Source of the DNA: Undaria pinnatifida
Lineage: Eukaryota > Sar > Phaeophyceae > Laminariales > Alariaceae
Direction of reading: 5' to 3'
Assembly (NCBI GenBank): GCA_012845835.1
Contig: JABAKD010000011.1
Location: forward strand, 8,494,381 to 8,558,380
Length of the DNA: 64,000 nucleotides
Shown: positions 23,830 to 35,900 of the stretch, one piece after another
Layout of the letters: every line of letters starts with the position of its first letter
Numbering within the stretch: position 1 is the first letter of the stretch
Program-made: the position numbers and the translations under genes
The notes under the pieces: model-generated
What the model saw: only the letters and a program-made list of their open reading frames with translations
Databases searched by the model: none
Told to the model about the DNA's origin: nothing

Positions 23830-24510
23830 TTTTTTCGTGGTTGCACTGCTTGTGTGTGGTTAGTGTGTTTTGTGTGCCTTTCTTGGCTCTGGATCGCTGG
23901 GTCGTATCACCACCCCCCTCGCCCCATCCGAAGCTGCCCACTCCGGCTATTATAACTTCTGCTTTTTGCACTGTTCCGTACTACTGCTATCAACAATACG
24001 CGGCAACTTTACCTTTCCGCCCCTCCTGCTATTGCTGTTGGCTGTACACAATATATTACTGTAACGTAGCGCAACCGCCAAACAAGACGTACAGCAAGCG
24101 CTGGAGAAGAGGCGAGAACATCAGGTGGGAGATGGCCCTATACAGAATGAAATACATTAGAGGGTTAGGGCCATCTCACACCTGCTCTTTTCGGCTCTTC
24201 TCCAACGCTTGTTGGGTCTCTTGTTACGCGATTGCCTCCTGATACAGTAATGCACAAGGCAGTGTACAACAGCAATAGCAGGAGGAATGGAGAGGTAAAA
24301 ACGCAGTTAATGCTTGATAGTATTCATAGTAGTATGGAGTATGGAACAGTGCGAAAATCAGCAGTTATAACAGATAGGGTGGGGTGGGGTGAGGGGGGCG
24401 GTGAGACGATCCAGCGATTCGGAGCCAAGCATGGCACACAAAGCACACTAACCACACACAAACAACGCACCCACGATACGGCAAAACGTCAGGAGGAAAC
24501 AAGAAAGCAA
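23830..24510. repeat. Long imperfect inverted repeat (foldback), arms about 300 bp
   Basis: The left arm (about 23840-24132) and right arm (about 24168-24470, weaker to 24510) are reverse complements with a spacer near 35 bp. Paired blocks from the loop outward: GAGATGGCCCTA with TAGGGCCATCTC; CAAGCGCTGGAGAAGAG with CTCTTCTCCAACGCTTG; CCTGCTATTGCTGTTG with CAACAGCAATAGCAGG; CGATCCAGCGATTC against GGATCGCTGGGTCG; and GTGTGTGGTTAGTGTG with CACACTAACCACACAC. Identity falls to perhaps 75-80 percent in the middle. If transcribed it would form a long hairpin. A weaker relative of the outer arm lies near 26930-27000. Confidence 0.8.
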
Positions 24511-24589
24511 CGAAGGGCGGGTAGCTGACGATACTTTTCGAGATTATTTTCCCGTTAACTACATCCGTGGGTGTGGGTAGGTGGGTGGG

Positions 24590-24633
24590 CTAACCCTAAC
24601 CCTAACCGCAACCCTAGCCCCTAACCCTTACCC
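24590..24633 (+). repeat. Interstitial telomeric repeat (CCCTAA)n
   Basis: Three exact CTAACC units followed by CGCAACCCTAGCCCCTAACCC variants: a short TTAGGG-type patch. It is better preserved than the CCCTTA arrays at 15.8-18 kb. The following 24640-25840 holds nothing I can assign. Confidence 0.7.
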
Positions 24634-25848
24634 AAGCCAATTTCTAATCTGATCAAACGCAATCAACCACTGCTGTAGGGATGACCTCCTTAGTCCCGTA
24701 CACCGCACACCGTACACAGCAGTGTGCCTTAACCATTGCCTCGACTAAGTGGTGCCAGTACCTGGGTAAGATCTAGTGACCAACGGTGTGTTGGGAAGGG
24801 TATGTACTTTGGGGCACTACAGTACAAGGGTAACCTGCCCGGATACAACCTACAGTTGGGTACATACCAGGTATTACCAATGCATAGTCTATGCCTCCCA
24901 ATACCATACGTACTTGTCTCCACTTTACGTAGTACTAGACTAGACTAGACTACTAGTGGTATATAGCGTTTTGAACAATATATCCGGGTCGTATGGTAGA
25001 CTTGTATGGTGCCTCGTATTGGTACATGTTTACTTCTTGTTTAATCCTACCGCTTTCGTTGCAACGACAACAGCAGTTGTTATTAATATACATTTTTTCT
25101 GCTGTTTGCCTCGCCGCTTTTAGTGGTTGTACAGCAGGCAATGCGTTCTGTCTACTGGCTCTTTTCACCCGTTATTTTTTCAGGGCCGTTACTTCATCAT
25201 GTACTTACCTTTTTTTACGTTCTTGCGTTTTGCTTGGGCCATTATCTTGGGAACGCGCTACTGCATATCATGGGAGACCGCGTACTTAACCCCAAAGAAG
25301 CCAGGAGACGATCAGTCAAGGGAAAACGTCCAGCGGTCAAGGGTGTCAAATCGATTGCTCGACATTAAAATCCAATAGTTTGCCTTCAGTCAACGAAAAT
25401 TGTAGGAAACTTGCCGTCCTTCAAGGGGTCAAAGTGCCGTTTCCCGACATATTTGCTTGACCTCTTGACTGATCGACCCATATATACACTAACACTGGTA
25501 CAGCATCTAGAAGACCGCGGTTTGACCCCTTGACTGACCGCCCCTGCACTAAAACTAGTACCTGGTAGTTGTAAACCGAAAAATGCCTTGCTTGGCGCGC
25601 GCAAAGTGACCGGTCTCTTACAAATTTTAAAGCATCGTTGGTTCCAAATGTCGATCGGGGTCCTCTGGCAATTGCCTCCTTTAAAGCGCGACGATGGAGT
25701 CGAGGGATCGGACTTACTGGAGATGAGAGCGAGATTTTCGTTCACAACGAATTGTGCACTGCTGCATGCACATGTTCATATCGTCGGAACAAAAATAAAA
25801 CGATAATCAATAATACCTGGTACGCACCAAGATAATATATATACCAAG

Positions 25849-26092
25849 CTGTCAGATTTTGTCCCCCTCAGAAACGGGTTTTATAGTTTCCGCGCACAGA
25901 CTGACTAAAATCATCCTGTTGACCCTGATAGCTACACTGTAGCTGTAAGGGGAGTCGCCGACCTATATCCTTAATGAGGACACACAACTCGTAATGCGCG
26001 CGATCGGAGTATCACACACAGCTTGCAAAGATGAGTTTCGACGAAATCTTCGATCTCACAGCTGGAGTGTATTTTAATTTTTATAATATACC
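25849..26092 (+). repeat. Dispersed family R1, 3' part (243 bp)
   Basis: Begins GCTGTCAGATTTTGTCCCCC, runs through CTGATAGCTACACTGTAG and ATATCCTTAATGAGGACACA, and ends with the 70-bp module (ATGAGTTTCGACGAAATC ... TTTTTATAATAT). Nearly identical to the ends of the copies at 28240-29163, 52785-53482 and 54143-54870. From 26100 to 27240 nothing else was recognised apart from a CCAC run near 26770. Confidence 0.85.
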
Positions 26093-27242
26093 AAGATACA
26101 ACGAATTTCACGGAATTTCATACACAACATGGAAGCTATAACCAAGTCCGTTAAGAATGAGTCCAACCAAACCCGTGTCCATCTTGTTATATTTTGAAGC
26201 CTCTGTTTTCATTCTCCGTCGAAACACGCGCGGTGGACCGGAGATATGCATCACTCAGCTCGCAAAGTTGATTCAATTTCCTCCTGCCACGGTTTAATCA
26301 AAGTCATTTCCAGCTGGCGTGTTGTTTTTTGGTGTTCTGGAAGAAAACTTAAAACTGCTCACTCGTAAATACTCACGAGTAAAAGTGATGATAAAAAACC
26401 CATAGACTAATGAGATGAACACGCTGTCTAGGTCGAAATGCTCCAGATACTTTTTCGAATGAAAACATAATGTGTGGTACTATTATCGTAAACTTTGAAG
26501 GCTGTCGTGAAGCAAAAAACAACTTGCAGGAAGCCTACACCCTACGATTTTCAACGCCTGTATTGCTCTCCGGCTGGTCGATAGCCGAGATGTTCGAAGT
26601 ACCCCACCATGCTTATTGAGCGTTGCAGCGGTTAGGTCCTATGATCTGATTCAACCAAACGCAAGGAGAAAGCAATTACAACGACCGAGTAACTGCTACA
26701 GTAGCAAAAGCAACTCTGTCGTGGGGGAAGAAACTATCCCACCTAAGAACACACTTGGTGGTACAACTGCACCCACCCACCCACCCACCACCAGTTAGGG
26801 GAAACTGCTTGGAATCGGGCGCACTGTGGTTTTGAGTGCGACCCACTCATGGAACTGTGTGCAGTCTATTCTTAATAGTGCGGTACAGTGAAAATAGTCA
26901 AAACTAGTTAGTTGTGGCGGGTGCAAGGGGACCGATGACGCGATTAGGCTATTCGGAGCCATGGGCACACAAAAGCAAGTACCGCTAAACCTCCCAATAC
27001 AACCACGAAAATACTCATGTAACTGCTTGCAAGTCGAAAACATCACCGCCTACAGTATTTATACAGCCCCTGATGCCCTCTGCCTCGCCCGCAGTAGTGC
27101 TACTCTTGGCCTTTGTACGAGCTTCTTCCAAAGCGCTTGAAGTGCTTGTTTACCGCTTTGTCGACTCCTTCTTCGCTTCCCCCCCTCCCCCTCCTCGTCG
27201 CCAGCGTCTTGAACGGAGCCCTCTTCGTTTATTTCCATTGAT

Positions 27243-27322
27243 AAACCGCCCGATGACGTCAAATAAGTAACTCCTTTGATTAATTCAAATAGGTAACTTT
27301 TTTTGACGTTATCGGGTGGTTT
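27243..27322. repeat. Short perfect-like hairpin around TGACGTCA
   Basis: ACCGCCCGATGACGTCAAAT at 27246 pairs with TTTTTTTGACGTTATCGGGT near 27299-27318, with a 20-25 nt loop. It includes a palindromic TGACGTCA core. Could be a decayed small MITE. Confidence 0.5.
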
Positions 27323-27534
27323 GCCCATGGACGGCGACGTCGTCAGATCCGTTGAAGACGCTTCCGATGGGGAGGAGAGGGGGGGGTGAATGATGCGGTT
27401 GATAAGATTTTACGGTCCTTGAACGAGGCCATGAAGCCCGGGAGAATAGTGTTTCGAACGTGGCTGAGAAAATCGGAGGCTGCAGCTGTGTAGGTGCTGC
27501 TGCTTGGCTTGCAAGTAGGGGTGCCAGTAGTTTC

Positions 27535-27720
27535 GTGTTTTTTTTTTTTTTTTTCATCCTTCGGCGGATGGGGGAAAATCAAGCTTTAGCCCACCACACT
27601 TCCACGTATTTCCATACGCGTCGTGTGTCGATTTAACTCAGTTGCTTTCGCATCCCAACGCTAGCTGGCGCACCCTTCGGATCCCATTGTAGGTGTAGCG
27701 TAAGCTGTCCCTATTAGTGG
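27535..27720 (+). repeat. Dispersed family D copy
   Basis: T-run, CATCCTTCGGCGGATGGGGG, AAGCTTTAGCCCACCACAC, CCACGTATTTCCATACG, AACTCAGTTGCTTTCGCATC, then TAAGCTGTCCCTATTA. The order and spacing match the 8255-8445 copy. Family unknown. From 27720 to 28240 there is only a T-rich tract and a C/A-rich tract. Confidence 0.55.
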
Positions 27721-28239
27721 TCTTCGTTACAACCTAAATGTTGGCGAACTTCGTACTAGATCCTGAACCAAGTGCGAAATCGTACTGGGCTATCGTTTCT
27801 GGGCTACGATACTTGTAGTCCAGTACAATTTCGTATCTGGTTCCACTGCGTACCGGGCTCCCAAATTCTCAAGTTTTTACTTTTTTTTTTCAACAGTTGT
27901 TGTCAAATATTTTTTCAAACATTTTCATCGCTTTTTTCATCGCTTTTTCAACCATATTTTCAATCCAATTTTCCAACCATTCACATTTTTTCTAAATGCT
28001 TTATATTTCCCAACCGTAACAAACCCCTCACCTAAAGCCCTTCCTCCCCCCCCCACCCACACACACACACACCCTCCAACGCCCCCTCTTTTCCGACCAC
28101 CTGCACGATCGCCTAGACCTAGCACCACGCGTATAACAAGCTGCTACATATCTTTGATCTCACAGCCGAAGTGTATTTGAATATTATTTGAGATCTAAAC
28201 CTCCTAAAAAATCTTCCCCCCCCCCCCCCCCCCCCCTCT

Positions 28240-29163
28240 TGCTCTCCCTTACTCAAAACGCCCCACCAAATATTGAAATCCGCCACATTAATAAACACTT
28301 CACGCACAGGATGTCACCTCATTATATTTCGAGAGCCATCCATGCCGCTGTCCCCCCCCCCCCCCCGCCTCGAACGCCCCCTTCTTCCCCATCACCCGCA
28401 CCATCGCCTAGACCTAGCACCACACGTATAACAAACCCCTCACCTAAGCCCTTCCTCCCCCCCCCCCCCCCCCCCCCGCCCCCCCCCCCGCCCCCACCCC
28501 CCACTTCCCCCCCAACCCATCCCAACCCGACCCCCTCGAACACTTCACCCTCTCTTTACTCACTGATTGTACGACTTACCCCAGGATATACATGATAAAC
28601 TGATGTATTATTTCCAAAACCGTCACATTTATCCCCTCAAAATAATGTATAGTTTCCAGGCACATATTGAGCTGCCCCATACGCCCCCCCCCCCCCCCCT
28701 CCCCCCCCCCAATAACATACTGGTGCCAAAATCGTCAGATTTATCCCCTTGAAAGGATTTATAGCTTACATGCACAAATTGCCCCCTTTCCCCCCCTCCA
28801 AACCCGCTCGCTTTTGATCAAAACCAGGCCCCCACGTTCTTCAAAACTCCGCCCCACCCCCCTCACCGGTTATTCGACTTACAAGATTCACTTGATGAAA
28901 GGATACATTTCCCTTCGCAGCTGTCAGATTTTGTCCCCCTCAGAAACGGGTTTTATAGTTTCCGCGCACAGACTGACTAAAATCATCCTGTTGACCCTGA
29001 TAGCTACACTGTAGTTGTAAGGGGAGTCGCCGACCTATATCCTTAATGAGGACACACAACTAGTAATGCGCGCGATCGGAGTATCACACACAGCTTGCAA
29101 AGATGAGTTTCGACGAAATCTTCGATTTCACAGCTGGAGTGTATTTTCATTTTTTATAATATT
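28240..29163 (+). repeat. Dispersed family R1, long copy with poly-C runs
   Basis: The element carries several internal poly-C tracts (28211-28236, 28350-28366, 28456-28499, 28684-28710), separated by conserved blocks such as CGCCTAGACCTAGCACCAC, TTTATCCCCTCAAAATAATG and TTTATCCCCTTGAAAGGATT, and ends in the 243-bp R1 tail. Its reverse complement is at 54143-54870 and another direct copy at 52785-53482. No frame is shared by the copies other than the short one in the tail, so it looks non-autonomous. It ends about 270 bp upstream of the copy B protein start. Confidence 0.75.
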
Positions 29164-29433
29164 TCCCAACCGTATAAAATCCAACAGTTTTCCCGGCGTT
29201 TCTCAGGGAGCCTACCTCGATCGATTAACGGTGGGGAGTGTGGTTCAGTATCTGGCTGTCGACTCAAATCGAAGACGCACAGCTGACCGGATATGTATCG
29301 CGCTATTTCGCGTGGGTTTCGGTACCTAAAGTTCCGTTCGTCGGGAATTCACTACTATCCTCTCGTTTGTCTATACTTTCGTGTCTCCTTCTTGATGCAT
29401 CTATCGTAGGTTGGAGCTACTAACCAGTTGAAG

Positions 29434-31326
29434 ATGGTGTTGGGGTACATTGTCCACCGGTTGGACACAGCGGAAGATGAGAGGGGAACGTCTAAGGACA
29501 ATGAGAACAGGCTTCGCCGTGAGCTCGCCGCGGAACAGAAGCAACACGCTTTGGCACGGGAGTCCTTTTCGACACGCGCGGCTGAGATTGCCCATAGCCT
29601 CGAGAAGGCGAAAATAAGCCACACGAAGCTGGCCATGAAGCACGCGAGCTTGGTCGCCGATAAAGCACGGCGTGACGAGACCAACCGCGTCCTGCAGGCA
29701 AAGGTCGTTCGATTGACCGACACTCTTGCCGACTTTATCGTGAACATCTCTGCACCCGCAGAGCCTCGTCGCGATATCGATGTAGAGACGACTGCTCTGG
29801 GTCCCTCGACGCCGATTTCTTCAGGGGGTTTTGTCGTGCCGGAGGCGTGCCCGGCCGAGGGGTCATTGTCCATTTCCGCCGCAACCGCGGCCAACGGTGA
29901 GGACACATCTTCCTTCTCGGCAGTGGCGCCCTCTCAGCTTGCGGCGGAGGTCGCTTCCCTGAGCGAACAGGTTTGTGCCACTTTTCCCGCGGTCATTTTT
30001 TCATCGACAGAATCTCGCGATATCGAGACAGCAACGGGAGGTTTAGGCGCGTCAACACCGGCTCTTTCTGCGGATTTTGTCGGGACGGTAGTGAGCCCAG
30101 CCGAGGAGCCTTCTTCCTCTTCTGCCACCGCTGCACCCAAGGGCAAGAAGGCGTCTTCGCTACCGGCAGTGACGCCATCCATCCCCAGGGCAGAGGTCGC
30201 TCCCATGAGCGAACCGTTTGCCGCAGTCTTTCCCGTGGACAAGGTGATGGCTTCTCCGTCGGCCGTATGTGATGTGGTAGAGGCAATGGTGGCGGGTGTG
30301 GTCGACCTGGGCTCGTCGACGTCGACTTCTTCTGTTTGCGCTGTCGTACCAGCCGTGAACCTGGCCGAGGGGCCTTCGCCATCTGCCGCTGTCACCGTCG
30401 CGAAGGGTAAGACGGCACCTTCTCTCCAGACATTGGAACCGTTCCGCCCTAGGGCGGAGGTGGCTAACCCGAGCTCACGTTTTTCCACCGCCTTTCCCGT
30501 GGGTAAGATGGCATCTTCTTCGCCGACGCCGTCCCGCTCCAAGCAGCCGTCAGCTTCCAAAGGCAACGCCATGAAACTATCAGCCAACGAAGAGGACGAC
30601 TGTCACGCCTTGGACCTGAAGTCATCACTAGTGGAGGAGGAGCCCGACAAGGTCTGCGGGGCATCGCGGCGGCACACTCGCCGCCCTCTTACGCCCGTCA
30701 ACTCTAACTTCGGGAGGGGGAAGCGCGCAGCAGCAGCAGAAAGGCCTGCATTTTCCGTGCGGGCGGCGACCAATCCATACCAGAGGCGCAGTTCCATCGT
30801 CGGGGAGGTACCGTCGCTTGCCTCTCGGGGGGTGACTAAGAAGTCCCCGCCGAAGCCCATCGTCAACAGCAGCTCCACTGGCAGGGAGGTGCTGCCGCGT
30901 TCCTCGCGGCGGGAGGCCAAGCCCACCGTGAGGCTGGGCTTGAACCGTGGCTCCACCGAAAAGGAGGTGTCGTCGCTTGCTGCACGGGGGGCAGCCGGCA
31001 GTGCAGAGAAGAATGAGCCTGTTGGCAAGGGGCCTGCCGTCGAGGTTAACGAGTCTGTTGGGAAGGGGCCTGCCGTCAAGCTTGTCCGGGGTGGTGGTGC
31101 CCGTCCCGATGGGCTTGTGAGGGGCAAGGGGTCCGGGGGCGGACGGAACATGGAGGTCGCCTCGTCGGGACGAGTACTGCGATCAGCGACTAGGCCTGCT
31201 GCGGCGGCAGCGGCGGCGAATATCGAAGGGGGCACCTCGGCAGCCTCGGGCACTGTGCCCGCCGCCGACGTTGCCGGCGTCTCAGTTCAGCCCACTAGGT
31301 CCGGCAGATCTGCCACTCGCCGGTAA
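29434..31326 (+). CDS. Duplicated disordered protein with N-terminal coiled coil (copy B, complete)
   Basis: ATG at 29434 gives a 630-residue product; a stop lies in frame at 29407, so this exon either starts here or begins at an acceptor just after that TAG. Residues 1-100 (LDTAEDERG, ENRLRRELAAEQKQ, AEIAHSLEKAK, ...RVLQAKVVRLTDTL) have heptad-like spacing typical of a coiled coil. Residues about 105-365 hold three diverged repeats of 80-88 residues, each opening with an F-[PI]-V-x-[KI] type block and closing with a ..AEV..[LMP]S.. block. The rest is basic and Ser/Gly/Lys-rich with recurring GS..KEVPSLAARG and VGKGPAVE motifs, ending QPTRSGRSATRR. No enzyme motif or membrane segment is seen. 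Possible roles are structural or nucleic-acid binding, as inference only. Paralogue: copy A at 1-1176. Confidence 0.65.
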   Translation: MVLGYIVHRLDTAEDERGTSKDNENRLRRELAAEQKQHALARESFSTRAAEIAHSLEKAKISHTKLAMKHASLVADKARRDETNRVLQAKVVRLTDTLADFIVNISAPAEPRRDIDVETTALGPSTPISSGGFVVPEACPAEGSLSISAATAANGEDTSSFSAVAPSQLAAEVASLSEQVCATFPAVIFSSTESRDIETATGGLGASTPALSADFVGTVVSPAEEPSSSSATAAPKGKKASSLPAVTPSIPRAEVAPMSEPFAAVFPVDKVMASPSAVCDVVEAMVAGVVDLGSSTSTSSVCAVVPAVNLAEGPSPSAAVTVAKGKTAPSLQTLEPFRPRAEVANPSSRFSTAFPVGKMASSSPTPSRSKQPSASKGNAMKLSANEEDDCHALDLKSSLVEEEPDKVCGASRRHTRRPLTPVNSNFGRGKRAAAAERPAFSVRAATNPYQRRSSIVGEVPSLASRGVTKKSPPKPIVNSSSTGREVLPRSSRREAKPTVRLGLNRGSTEKEVSSLAARGAAGSAEKNEPVGKGPAVEVNESVGKGPAVKLVRGGGARPDGLVRGKGSGGGRNMEVASSGRVLRSATRPAAAAAAANIEGGTSAASGTVPAADVAGVSVQPTRSGRSATRR

Positions 31327-32454
31327 GCACTAAGCGATGGTATTTTGTATTTTGGGTACGAGCTGGTTCCAGACGTAGCCACAACGTTTCTCCTCCGCAA
31401 CGTTACACGCGGGTATACGCAAGTTGGGCTCTGAACTTTGGCAAGGTCGATTTTGTACCGAAACGAATATTATGACTCGTGGATTTGCTTGTTTATTTTA
31501 TTCCCAACGGGATTTTTTTGTATATTTGTTTCCTGCATTTTTCGGCAAAGTTGATTTTTTTTTTTTCATGTTTTTTCTTACTCTTCGTTTTTTTGGCATG
31601 AAGAACCATCCTGTCTACATTTAGATTCCGAATTCAAAAGGACAGCGTACGCTTTTGGGGTCAATGGTTTCCCCCTTACGATATTTAGAAACGTTCCTGG
31701 TAAGAAGTTTTGGTCCGAAAATAGAAATAGGTCACGGTAGGAATTAAAATAGCTCTAAATTTGGCCAAAATCGTCAATAATAGTAGGATGAATGCCAAAC
31801 TATCCTTGTATCGTCGCCCTCCAACATCGGAAATAATCAATTATGCCATATCAGCACAAGAACAAGAGCACCGGTCGTATAGCACGCAAAATAAGATGAG
31901 ATAAACAAAAACACACACCCCTCGAACGATTTTCTTATTGAATGTGCTCTGAAAAGGCGCCTACTATACAGCCACTGTTTGCGGCCGCACTGAATGGCGT
32001 AGATGTGATTTCTCGTCGTTGATTTTGGATGCCCTTCTCTGTACATTGAGTACTCAATGCGTGGGTGTGCGGGCTACTTCATCGCGTACGGTAGATACCA
32101 CATGTCTCCACATCGTCGGTGGCACACACCACGACAGTTGCTGCTTGCAGGAAATAGGTCACTCGGTTCAACAGCCTCTATGACCACTTTCAGCGAGATT
32201 AGACGCTAGGCGTCAGGCCTGTATCTGTGTCAATAATCGCCCGTGTTGTTGAGCGTACTGACCCCGCGTATAGTTCGAGCTGCGAGTAGTTCGAAGTATA
32301 TGTCGCACCTCTGGGCTGGAGGCGAGCATTGTGGTCCCCAGTGGCGTAAAACATGCCTTTTGGTTGCCATGCATTTCGTTTTAACGTGTGGTGGTATTCA
32401 TTTTTCTGCTTCATGGTCGTTTTTTGGACTCATGAAGCATGTTGTTAGATGGAG

Positions 32455-32626
32455 AAGCAATAATAATATAATATTACTATTAATAATAACAATGCTACTG
32501 CTCCTCCTCCTCCTCCTCCTCTTCCTCCTCCTACTACTAGTCATGATAATAATAATAATAACAACAACAACAACAGCAACAACAACAACAATAATAATAA
32601 TGATAATAATAGTAATAATAATAATG

Positions 32627-32663
<37 letters not shown>

Positions 32664-32935
32664 TAATAATAATAATAATGATAATAATAATAATGATAAT
32701 AATAATGATGATAATAATAATAATATTAATAATAATAATAATAATATTAATAGTATTAGTAATAGTAATGGTAATAGTAATAGTAATAGTAATAGTAATA
32801 GTAATAGTAATAGTAATAGTAATGGTAATAGTAATAGTAATAGTAATAGTAATAGTAAAAGTAATAGTAATAGTAATAGTAATAGTAATAGTAATAGTAA
32901 TAGTAAAAGTAATAGTAATACTATAACAATAAGGT
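32455..32935. repeat. AAT / AATAGT microsatellite
   Basis: About 480 bp. The left part has AAT, AAC and CTC triplets; the middle is AAT with GAT interruptions; the right part (32752-32930) becomes a regular AGTAAT hexamer. The long poly-Ile/Val frame across it is an artefact. Confidence 0.95.
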
Positions 32936-35900
32936 GTCTACCCTTTCTCCCCGATGCTTGTCGTTCGCTTTATGTCGGCCCGACGCTTCACTTCCATCGC
33001 TTTCTGTCGTTCTTCAGGCTGGCTCGGCAGACTAACACCAAGGACTGCGACGCTAGCACCAGGGGAAAGTTCATGAGCTTCTAACGAAGTTAATGACGCC
33101 TTGTTTGTCCGTGGTTTGGTGTCGTTATGTTGTGGTGCATTTTATTGGTGCTGTTGTTGTAGAATGCCCTACCCGCTAGCCTGCTTGTTGTGCTGCAGTC
33201 CTTCATGGTTGTGATTCACTAGACATGAAACAATGATGACGGAAATCGACGAGCAGCGAGAATGCTGAGCAGTCTGCGCGGTAAAATTGAGAAATCTCAT
33301 CGGGGGAGGAGAAGGAATGATACCCGTGACCGCGGCTTGTTCAGAAGGCCGCTGGAGGTAATCACCTCCTACGCGTCGAGCTCGAAAGCCAAAGCGAAAA
33401 ATAAGGAGTAGAACCGAATACATTGTTTGGCAAAATGTAATGAACTAAACTGTACAGTAGTCCATCCAATACTCTGTCGCCCTTCTGGCGCCTGCGGTGG
33501 TTTTCAAACGCGGTCGGTGGGTGCTGATACCAAAAAGTTGCGAGAGAGTCCGAGTTGGAAAAATACGATCAAAGTCGACATTTCTACTGCTTATTATCCC
33601 TATTCTATACGCGATACAACCGGGGTGGAAAGGGACGATTGATTGCTCGGACAACGGCATGCTCAGAAGGTCACTTGCCGACGGTGAAAAACTCTCGCGA
33701 GTTGGGCTGTGGCATTGCGATTTCCTTTTTGAACGAACAAATAAACCACCGCTCCGTTGTAGGCTACTACTACTACATACAGCAGATTGTAACTTTATTG
33801 CAATCGGTCGGTGAGCTGTCGACCATCCAAGGGTTGGTGAGCACGTTGGCGCTTTTTTGGCGTGCTGTAATGTCTACCACACTATGGTCCACTTGTATGA
33901 TGCCTTCGGAAACTTGACAAGTTCTGGCCGACCGATTGGTTATTGACCCTTGAAACTACTTCGGAAGTTTATTTTATTGCAATAGGAGGGGGGTAGACAA
34001 ACATCGTGGACCTGCAAGAAGGCCTGAAGGCACTATGCGGAAAGGCAGGGGTGATTAACGCTGACAAGTTCCTTTTACCTGTTTTAGTGGGATCGGGTTA
34101 TGTTGGGGGAGGGAGAGACAGACCCATCGGGGCCCGGCAATGCGCGAGGGCATGATGAGCGCGCGCGCGCGGGGGGGGGGGGGGGTGTACTACTGGGGTG
34201 ATTTGCTTGGGGTCGCTTTTGGGTGGGGTTGCAAATTCTCTCGATTGTGTGCGTTGACGCTTGCCGTGACCCGTAGAGGAAGGCTTGTGTCGCACTATTA
34301 GAATGCTCCTAGGGGCTGTACTTGCAAGGCGGAATTCGGTCTCTGCAATTGTAAAAGAAACGCGATAACCATGTGGGGTGGAGCCGTACGTAGTGATCCT
34401 CAGGCAACATGTGTTGGGGGAAGGGCGAGGGGGCAAGGGTATGTCCGGTGCAAAAATTATACCTAGGGTGTGTATATAAGCCATGCACCCTTGCCCAAGG
34501 TGTTATACAAACGCTGATCCCACCCCGTGTGATATTGGGGGCCTAGGTTAGGGCTTAGGTTTCTGGTCGGGCTTGGACCTGATACAAGGTATATCGGTAC
34601 ACTACTACTAGTAGTATACTACGTAGGGGGTCATGGCTTGTATACACCGCTAGCGGTACATGTATTGTTTGGGTTTGTCCAGTGACAGTAGCTTCATTGA
34701 TGGTCCGTTAAACGTCCGAAAAGGGCACACGCACACACACGCTGTTTTATGTTGGGCAGAAAAGGCTGGCGGAAATGAGTTACATTATACCGTTTTTGAA
34801 CTGCACCCATGTCTTCGGCTGAACTCGACTTCGGATTCCTCTCGCGCGAGGGTTGTTTTGCGGCAGTTCTAAACGGATTGATGGTGACTATAGTATTTTT
34901 TTTAAAATTATTTTTACTTAGTATTAATAGTTCGGTAGGGGTGTAGAGACGCACGCTGTTGGGCGACGACGACTTTATGTGTCGATCCAAGGCTATCACA
35001 AACGCTTGCAACAAGCTGGACCTCTACTTTTGATAGTAGTGGCTGTAAACGCTGATTGCTGTTGTGTGTGGAGTACGGATGGTCCGGTCGGAGGTATACC
35101 TTCCAAAGCGGTTGGTGTTGTGCTCTTGGGGGCTATACAACGTCAACGATTACGTCCGTCCACGATTTGTGTTGTTTTTTTTTGCTCTGCGGGACAGATA
35201 GATGTCGCACATCTTGGTTCCTGCAGCTGTCTTGACTAGGTTGAGGTTGGGAGGGTGGTCATGGTTTGTTCGTTTCCAAACTATGGCTACTTTTGGCCCG
35301 TAATTGCAAGACCAGGTTTACTACACCTTCACAGACGCCGGAGCGAGGGGTTGAGGGAAAGGACTCAAATCCGGTCGTATACATCACAGAGTGTGCCATT
35401 TTGGACTGAAATATAAGGAACGTTGGTATATGAACATGAATGTCTAACGTTTTTTGTATTTCCGTCCAGATTGGTATGGCGTTTTGCAGCCAGTGGAGTT
35501 AACGCCTTGTCCTTGATGTGATTTTGCGGGTATGGTCCGGTGGAGGCGTGATTTGGTTGGGGTGTGCGGAGAAGGCACCCCTCGGTTTGAAGGTTTCCGA
35601 ACCGTGATACTTTCCGTGTTCATCCATAGAAATCTCGACAGCAGCTTGTCATAGGAATCTATGGGTCTTCACATTTATTTGTTGTTTTGACAATTGTCAT
35701 GGAACCATGGATAGGAAACTGGTCCAGGAGATGGCGGTGGTGGTGACAGAATAGGAACAGGTCCTGCGACCGTCAGAGACACACCACAACCGCTGAGCTA
35801 TAGCAGTCGACGCCGACTGCTAGCCCATTGGTTGTCCACTTAACAACAGCGATGTGCTGACATTGAAGTTGGGGTTGACACCGGCTGACATTGCATCTCT

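Noticed and set aside
24590-24633. Chromosome end
   Set aside because: The patch is under 50 bp and flanked by unrelated sequence on both sides, so it is interstitial.
32243-32926. 227-residue plus-strand frame with a hydrophobic Ile/Val tail, membrane-protein-like
   Set aside because: The hydrophobic part is the AAT/AGTAAT microsatellite.
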